Positions 25,613 through 29,918 of a stretch of DNA of 29,918 nt are shown here, piece after piece (the stretch's first letter is position 1; every line of letters starts with the position of its first letter). Both the position numbers and the translations under genes were made by a program. The DNA comes from Oscillospiraceae bacterium (GTDB taxonomy: Bacteria; Bacillota; Clostridia; Oscillospirales; UBA644): positions 1-29,918 of the forward strand of contig SVMP01000004.1 of NCBI GenBank assembly GCA_015067385.1, read 5' to 3'. Below the pieces are notes generated by a model. The model was not told where the DNA came from, did not search any database, and saw nothing but the letters and a program-made list of their open reading frames with translations.

Positions 25613-25681
25613 GAATAAAGGAGACAGATTCTGTCGGATCCGATTGCAAAACGCTCGGAAACCGACGATCTCAAATAATGT

Positions 25682-26443
25682 ATGGATCCGTTTGTATTTG
25701 ATATCAAGCGTACTTCCACGGTTGACGGTCCGGGGATTCGAACAACGGTCTTTTTCAAAGGTTGTAATCTTAATTGCTTTTGGTGCCATAATCCCGAAGG
25801 TAAAGCCCCCGAAGCACAACTTGGGTTCTTTGCGGAAAAATGTATCAGCTGCGGCGTATGTAAGAAAATATGCGAGCATCCCGAAAAATGTATCATTTGC
25901 GGAGCGTGTGTCCGAAACTGCCCTGCTGAAGCGAGAAAGCTTTACGGGAAAAGGTATTCTGTTGATGAACTGTATAGAATCATTTTATCCGATAAGGATT
26001 ATTATTTTGCAACAGGCGGCGGTGTGACATTTTCCGGCGGAGAATGTATGCTGTATCCCGAGTTCATAGCGGAATTGGCAAAAAAATGCACGAACAGCGG
26101 TATTCATGTTGCAGTTGATACGGCAGGTAATGTTCCGTGGGATCATTTTGAAAAAATTCTTGAGTACGTTGATTGTTTTCTTTACGATATTAAGGCGCTT
26201 GATTCTGATCTTCATAAATCGGGAACGGGAGTCGGCAATGGCTTGATCCTTGATAATCTTGACAGACTTATTCAAACAGGCCGTTCTGTTATTATCCGAA
26301 CACCCGTGATCCCGGGGTATAATGATGGGGCGGAAAAAGACAGGATCAGCAGTTACTGTTCTGCACGCGGTTTAAAGCATGAACTTCTGGAGTATCATGC
26401 GATAGCAGAAAGCAAGAAAGCCGCTGTTGAAGCTTTGTTGTAA
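25682..26443 (+). CDS. Glycyl radical enzyme activase (radical SAM)
   Basis: The radical-SAM enzyme that abstracts hydrogen from the GRE glycine using S-adenosylmethionine. It starts MDPFVFDIKRTSTVDGPGI; an in-frame TAA at 25676-25678 forces the ATG at 25682, although no good ribosome binding site precedes it. The SAM cluster is C-N-L-N-C-F-W-C (C-x3-C-x2-C) in KGCNLNCFWCHNPEG. The ferredoxin-like insert is short, with CISCGVCKKIC and CIICGACVRNC. Later landmarks are TGGGVTFSGGE (the GGE motif) and VDTAGNV. At 253 residues it is shorter than the usual 290-310: the insert is compact and the end after EYHAIAESK is brief. It most probably serves the GRE upstream. Confidence 0.93.
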   Translation: MDPFVFDIKRTSTVDGPGIRTTVFFKGCNLNCFWCHNPEGKAPEAQLGFFAEKCISCGVCKKICEHPEKCIICGACVRNCPAEARKLYGKRYSVDELYRIILSDKDYYFATGGGVTFSGGECMLYPEFIAELAKKCTNSGIHVAVDTAGNVPWDHFEKILEYVDCFLYDIKALDSDLHKSGTGVGNGLILDNLDRLIQTGRSVIIRTPVIPGYNDGAEKDRISSYCSARGLKHELLEYHAIAESKKAAVEALL

Positions 26444-26460
26444 AAATCTTATATATAATT

Positions 26461-26496
26461 AAAAGTCCTCGGAAATACCGTTATCCGAGGACTTTT
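26461..26496 (+). terminator. Intrinsic terminator after the activase gene
   Basis: A perfect 13-base stem pairs AAAAGTCCTCGGA (26461-26473) with TCCGAGGACTTTT (26484-26496) around a 10-base loop. The T run is part of the stem's 3' arm. It lies 17 bases after the stop codon and ends the GRE-activase unit. Confidence 0.9.
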
Positions 26497-26552
26497 GCGA
26501 TAGGGTGGGCTTGTTCAACATTGGGAAAAGTCAAGAAAATTCACCATGTTTA

Positions 26553-26581
26553 TTGACAAAAAAACTTTAATATGATACAAT
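26553..26581 (+). promoter_or_regulatory. Sigma-A promoter of the tandem glycoside hydrolase genes
   Basis: -35 TTGACA (26553-26558), a 17-base A/T-rich spacer ending TATGA, and -10 TACAAT (26576-26581), an extended -10. It lies 28 bases before the ATG of the first alpha-galactosidase-like gene. The 26497-26552 stretch before it holds nothing I recognise. Confidence 0.88.
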
Positions 26582-26609
26582 TAAAAAAAATCTGAAAGGT
26601 TTTGAAATT

Positions 26610-28862
26610 ATGGATATAGTTAAAGATAAAAAAACAGCAGGCGCTGACGAAAAGACCCCGTCGCTTGCTCAATATTTTTCTTGGGTAAACAATACTAACG
26701 AGGGTTCTACCGAGGAACAGACTCTCGCAAACCTCGATTATTTCCGTTGGTTGAAAGACACTTACGGTATGCAGCTCGACATTTATGCGTGGGATGCAGG
26801 AAACCTTGACGGCTCTGCAGGTACTTATGAAAAACTTGACGGTGAAAAGCTGTCTAAACAGTACCCCGAAGGATATACAAATATTGCGAAAGCCGCAAAG
26901 GACCTCGGTGTGAAACTCGGCGTTTGGTGCGGTCCCGACGGTTTCGGCGATACGGAAGAAGAAGCAAATGCACGTCATGAGCTCCTTGTCTCTCTTTGCC
27001 GTGATTATGAATTCGGACTTTTCAAAATGGACGGTGTCTGCTCCGGTCTCCGCCCCGAAAAACGTCCCGAATTCTGCCGTATGATGGAAGAATGCAGAAA
27101 ATATTCTCCCAACCTTATTCTTCTTAACCACCGTCTTGACCTCGGTGAAGGTCTTAAATATGCCACCACTTTCCTCTGGCAGGGCGGCGAGACGTATGTT
27201 GACGTTCATACTCATAACCCCTCTACTGCGCCTCATCACAGAGCGTTTACTTTTACAAGAGGTGAGGTTGACGGACTTCAGCGTTTGACAGAAGACCACG
27301 GCGTTTGTCTTTCTTCATGTATGGACCGTTTTGACGACGATCTTATCTATCAGGCGTTTAACAGATGCCTCATTCTCGCTCCCGAAATTTATGCTAACCC
27401 CTGGCTTTTGCGTGATGATGAACACGCGAAGCTCGCTCATATTTATAATCTTCACCGCAGACTTCGCGATATCCTTGTTGACGGTATGATCCTTCCCGAA
27501 GAGATCTACGGCGTCAATGCAGTAAGCCGTGGTGATAGTGAACGCAGAATCCTCTCGTTCGGTAATCCGAGCTGGAAAAAGAAGACTGTTAACGTAACTT
27601 TAAACGAAGAGATCGGTCTCGAAAAATGCGATAAAGTTGCGGTAATTATTCATCATCCTTATACGCATCTTCTCGGTGTTTACGAATACGGTCAGTCTGT
27701 ACCCGTAAATGTCGATCCTTTCAGAGCAGTTCTTCTTGAGATCTGTAATGCCGAAAAAGCGCCCAAGCTTCTTTGCGATAAACCGCATCAGGTCATCGGC
27801 CTTGACGGCTATAAGCTTGTCGATACCGAATATAATATCAAAAAGATCGGTGTTACCGCCTCTGTTCCCATTCCCGCAACAAATGCCGCAAGACTTGCCG
27901 AGACTGCTCTCTTTACTATGGACAACGACTCTCTCGAACGCCGTTCTCTCCGTCGTGCAGGTCCGACGTCTATTCCCGAGGTTCAGAAAACAAGAGATTT
28001 CTTCTTTAATCAGAGAAACTATGTTCTTCGAGGATGCGACAGCGAATTTGCATTTGACGGCAAGAAAGATACGTTCTTTGACGGTGTTTCGTTCTACCGC
28101 TGGGGTAATATGCGTCTTGACGGCGGCTGTCTGCGTGTCGATTTCGGAAAAGAATTTAATGCGGACAAAGTTGAGTTCGAATATTTCGTTCCCAATACCC
28201 CGACCCTCGAATGCTCCGAAAATAAGGCTCCCGAAAAGATCGATATCTCAACAGATCTTCTCCGTTGGAGAACATTTGCGGATAAGAAGATCGATGTTAT
28301 TGAAGAAGAGACTGTTACTGTTGTTTCAAGCCATGCTGACGAAGTTTATCAGCTCGACGGTAAACGTTGCGTCCTCTCGTTCGATATAAAGGGTTCAGTC
28401 CGTTATCTTCGTATGCCCGAACCTCTCAGTAGAATTTACCGCATTTCTCTTGTTAAAGACGGAAAAGTTCTCGAACTCGAAAATCCCAGAGCGAATAACC
28501 TTATGCCGTCCATTGAAAAACGTCCCGTTATCGGCGCGCAGAAGACTGTAGTTCGCGTTAAACATGAAGACTGGAAAGATGGTAGCTATCTCTCGATCGC
28601 CATGGAAGGTATTCACGGTGTTGACGGCGCATTCGTCGCGCTTGAATGTATTGATAATATTTATGCCGCTCCTGACCGTGCTCCGTCGTTCAGATCGAAC
28701 GTATGGGAGTGTTGCGTGCGTAAAGTTGACCGTAATTATACATATTACATCCCCGTGACCAAGGATATGCTTGACAGAGATCTTACCGTTTGGGTGCTTC
28801 TTTTTGATAAAGAACATACCGATTTCGTTTCGGACATTTATCTTTGCGATCCGCTTAACTAA
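26610..28862 (+). CDS. Alpha-galactosidase-like (GH27/GH36/GH31-type barrel) protein, copy 1
   Basis: A 750-residue protein without signal peptide. A TIM-barrel begins almost at once: QYFSWVNNT, YGMQLDIYAWDAGN (about 52-65), VKLGVWCGPDGFGD (about 101-114), and FGLFKMDGV (about 135-143). The K-x-D pattern with Asp141 matches the nucleophile strand of clan GH-D melibiases. Residues about 340-390 form a beta-sandwich after the barrel. Residues about 475-620 hold a discoidin-like region (CLRVDFGKEFNADKVEFEY). Unlike GH36 it has no N-terminal beta-supersandwich. Substrate and exact family are unknown; an alpha-galactosidase or related alpha-glycosidase is the best guess. The ribosome binding site GAAAGG precedes the ATG, and a close copy follows 27 bases downstream. 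Confidence 0.82.
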   Translation: MDIVKDKKTAGADEKTPSLAQYFSWVNNTNEGSTEEQTLANLDYFRWLKDTYGMQLDIYAWDAGNLDGSAGTYEKLDGEKLSKQYPEGYTNIAKAAKDLGVKLGVWCGPDGFGDTEEEANARHELLVSLCRDYEFGLFKMDGVCSGLRPEKRPEFCRMMEECRKYSPNLILLNHRLDLGEGLKYATTFLWQGGETYVDVHTHNPSTAPHHRAFTFTRGEVDGLQRLTEDHGVCLSSCMDRFDDDLIYQAFNRCLILAPEIYANPWLLRDDEHAKLAHIYNLHRRLRDILVDGMILPEEIYGVNAVSRGDSERRILSFGNPSWKKKTVNVTLNEEIGLEKCDKVAVIIHHPYTHLLGVYEYGQSVPVNVDPFRAVLLEICNAEKAPKLLCDKPHQVIGLDGYKLVDTEYNIKKIGVTASVPIPATNAARLAETALFTMDNDSLERRSLRRAGPTSIPEVQKTRDFFFNQRNYVLRGCDSEFAFDGKKDTFFDGVSFYRWGNMRLDGGCLRVDFGKEFNADKVEFEYFVPNTPTLECSENKAPEKIDISTDLLRWRTFADKKIDVIEEETVTVVSSHADEVYQLDGKRCVLSFDIKGSVRYLRMPEPLSRIYRISLVKDGKVLELENPRANNLMPSIEKRPVIGAQKTVVRVKHEDWKDGSYLSIAMEGIHGVDGAFVALECIDNIYAAPDRAPSFRSNVWECCVRKVDRNYTYYIPVTKDMLDRDLTVWVLLFDKEHTDFVSDIYLCDPLN

Positions 28863-28889
28863 AATATTTTGAGAAAGGATTTTGAATCT

Positions 28890-29918
28890 ATGGATGTTAA
28901 AAATAAAAAAACAGCAGGTGCGGATGAAAAAACTCCGTCACGTGCGCAGTATTTTTCATGGATAAACAGCACATTTGAAGGCTCTACCGAAGAGCAGACC
29001 CTTGCAAATCTCGAATATTTCCGCTGGATAAAGGATACCTACGGTATGCAGCTCGATATTTACGCTCTCGATGCCGGTAATCTTGACGGCAACTCAGGCA
29101 CATATCAGACCCTTGACAGCGAAAAAATGAAGAGAAAATATCCCGGCGGTTATAAAAATATCGGTAAAGTTGCCGCAGAAATAGGTACAAAGCTCGGTAT
29201 GTGGTGCGGTCCGGACGGATTCGGGGATACCGAGGAAGATGCGGCGGCACGCCATGAGCTTATGGTCTCTCTTTGCCGTGATTATGAATTCGGGCTTTTG
29301 AAATTGGATGCCTGTTGTTCAGGGCTTCGTCCGGAAAAACGTCCCAACTTTGAACGTATGGCTGTTGAGTGCCGTGAATATAATCCCGATCTTATAATTC
29401 TTAATCATCGTATCGATCTCGGCGAATGCGAAAAATATGCCACAACATTTCTTTGGCAGGGCTGGGAGACATATGTTGACGTTCATCAGACTAACCCATG
29501 TACTGCGCCTCATCACAGAGCGTTCATCTTCTCAAGGGGCGAAGTTGATGACCTTAAACGTCTGACCGAGGACCACGGTACTTGTCTTTCGTCTTGTATG
29601 GATCGCTTTGAAGACGATCTTATCTATCAGGCGTTTAACAGATGTCTTATCCTTGCGCCTGAAATTTACGGCAATCCCTGGCTTTTGCGTGATGATGAAC
29701 ATGCAAAGCTCGCTCATATTTATAATCTTCACCGCAGACTTCGCGATATCCTTGTTGACGGTATGATCCTTCCCGAAGATATCTACGGGATCAACGCAGT
29801 AAGCCGTGGCAACGGTGAACGCAGAGTTCTTTCTTTCGGCAATCAGAGCTGGAATAAGAAAGATGTTAACGTAACTTTAAACGAAGAGATCGGCCTTAAA
29901 AAATGCGATAAAGTTGCG
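28890..29918 (+). CDS. Alpha-galactosidase-like protein, copy 2, cut by the window end
   Basis: The frame is open for 343 codons from ATG 28890 to the last base, so the 3' half lies outside. The start MDVKNKKTAGADEKTPSRA follows GAGAAAGGA at about 28871-28879. The protein aligns with copy 1 with only one residue missing near the N-terminus, an offset of 2277 bases. The barrel motifs are present with changes: DIYALDAGN for DIYAWDAGN, FGLLKLDACC for FGLFKMDGVC (nucleophile candidate Asp140), WQGWETYVDVHQTN for WQGGETYVDVHTHN. These changes sit around the presumed active site, so the substrate may differ. Near 29678-29918 the DNA is close to identical with copy 1. It is probably co-transcribed with copy 1, since no terminator separates them. 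Confidence 0.85.
   Translation, partial: MDVKNKKTAGADEKTPSRAQYFSWINSTFEGSTEEQTLANLEYFRWIKDTYGMQLDIYALDAGNLDGNSGTYQTLDSEKMKRKYPGGYKNIGKVAAEIGTKLGMWCGPDGFGDTEEDAAARHELMVSLCRDYEFGLLKLDACCSGLRPEKRPNFERMAVECREYNPDLIILNHRIDLGECEKYATTFLWQGWETYVDVHQTNPCTAPHHRAFIFSRGEVDDLKRLTEDHGTCLSSCMDRFEDDLIYQAFNRCLILAPEIYGNPWLLRDDEHAKLAHIYNLHRRLRDILVDGMILPEDIYGINAVSRGNGERRVLSFGNQSWNKKDVNVTLNEEIGLKKCDKVA

Noticed and set aside
1..29918. CRISPR arrays, tRNA or rRNA genes, insertion sequences or phage genes
   Set aside because: No regularly spaced repeats, no T-loop-like tRNA signature, no transposase or integrase motifs were seen on either strand. The only long repeat is the tandem hydrolase pair.

Overview
The window looks like a chromosomal segment of a low-to-moderate GC Bacillota of the class Clostridia, probably a gut or rumen type close to the Oscillospirales. 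The evidence is the order adk-map-KOW-infA-rpmJ-rpsM-rpsK-rpsD-rpoA-rplQ with a small KOW-domain gene between map and infA, strong AGGAGG-type ribosome binding sites, several TTG starts, canonical TTGACA/TATAAT promoters and an anaerobic gene set (ferredoxin-linked 2-oxoacid oxidoreductase, glycyl radical enzyme and radical-SAM activase). The taxon is an inference; no rRNA or tRNA is present.

Layout. (1) 1-4866: the end of the ribosomal protein/RNA polymerase alpha operon, all on +, closed by an intrinsic terminator. (2) 4899-11552: a promoter followed by a six-gene + operon: iorA, a CotH-like lipoprotein, iorB, a phenylacetate-CoA ligase-type gene (paaK), a tandem ACT-domain protein and a membrane-anchored alpha/beta hydrolase homologue whose nucleophile position is Ala. 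(3) 11525-13710: a - strand pair, a GH172 (DUF2961) protein overlapping an FAD-dependent oxidoreductase, with a textbook promoter and terminator. (4) 13725-16760: an MBOAT plus DHHW pair, probably for O-acylation of an extracellular polymer. (5) 16757-18712: a YihY/BrkB-type membrane protein (-) and a divergent S1-domain RNA-binding protein (+). (6) 18683-22583: a very large GH38 alpha-mannosidase-like gene (-). (7) 22646-26496: a small membrane-anchored protein of unknown function, then a glycyl radical enzyme (GRE) of unknown reaction and its activase. (8) 26553-29918: two tandem, closely related alpha-galactosidase-like proteins; the second runs off the end of the window.

How the genes may work together. 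IorAB and the CoA ligase interconvert aryl pyruvates, arylacetyl-CoA and arylacetates. An ACT-domain protein in the same operon suggests sensing of an aromatic amino acid, and fits use of exogenous arylacetates for amino acid synthesis at least as well as fermentation. The glycoside hydrolases (GH172, GH38, two GH27/GH36-like) all lack signal peptides, so they would act in the cytoplasm on imported oligosaccharides, although no transporter lies in the window. The most unusual gene is the GRE at 23393-25612. It has the C-terminal glycyl radical loop, but its thiyl-cysteine motif reads G-C-N-W-P instead of the common G-C-V-E-P, so its reaction cannot be assigned to a characterised class by motif.
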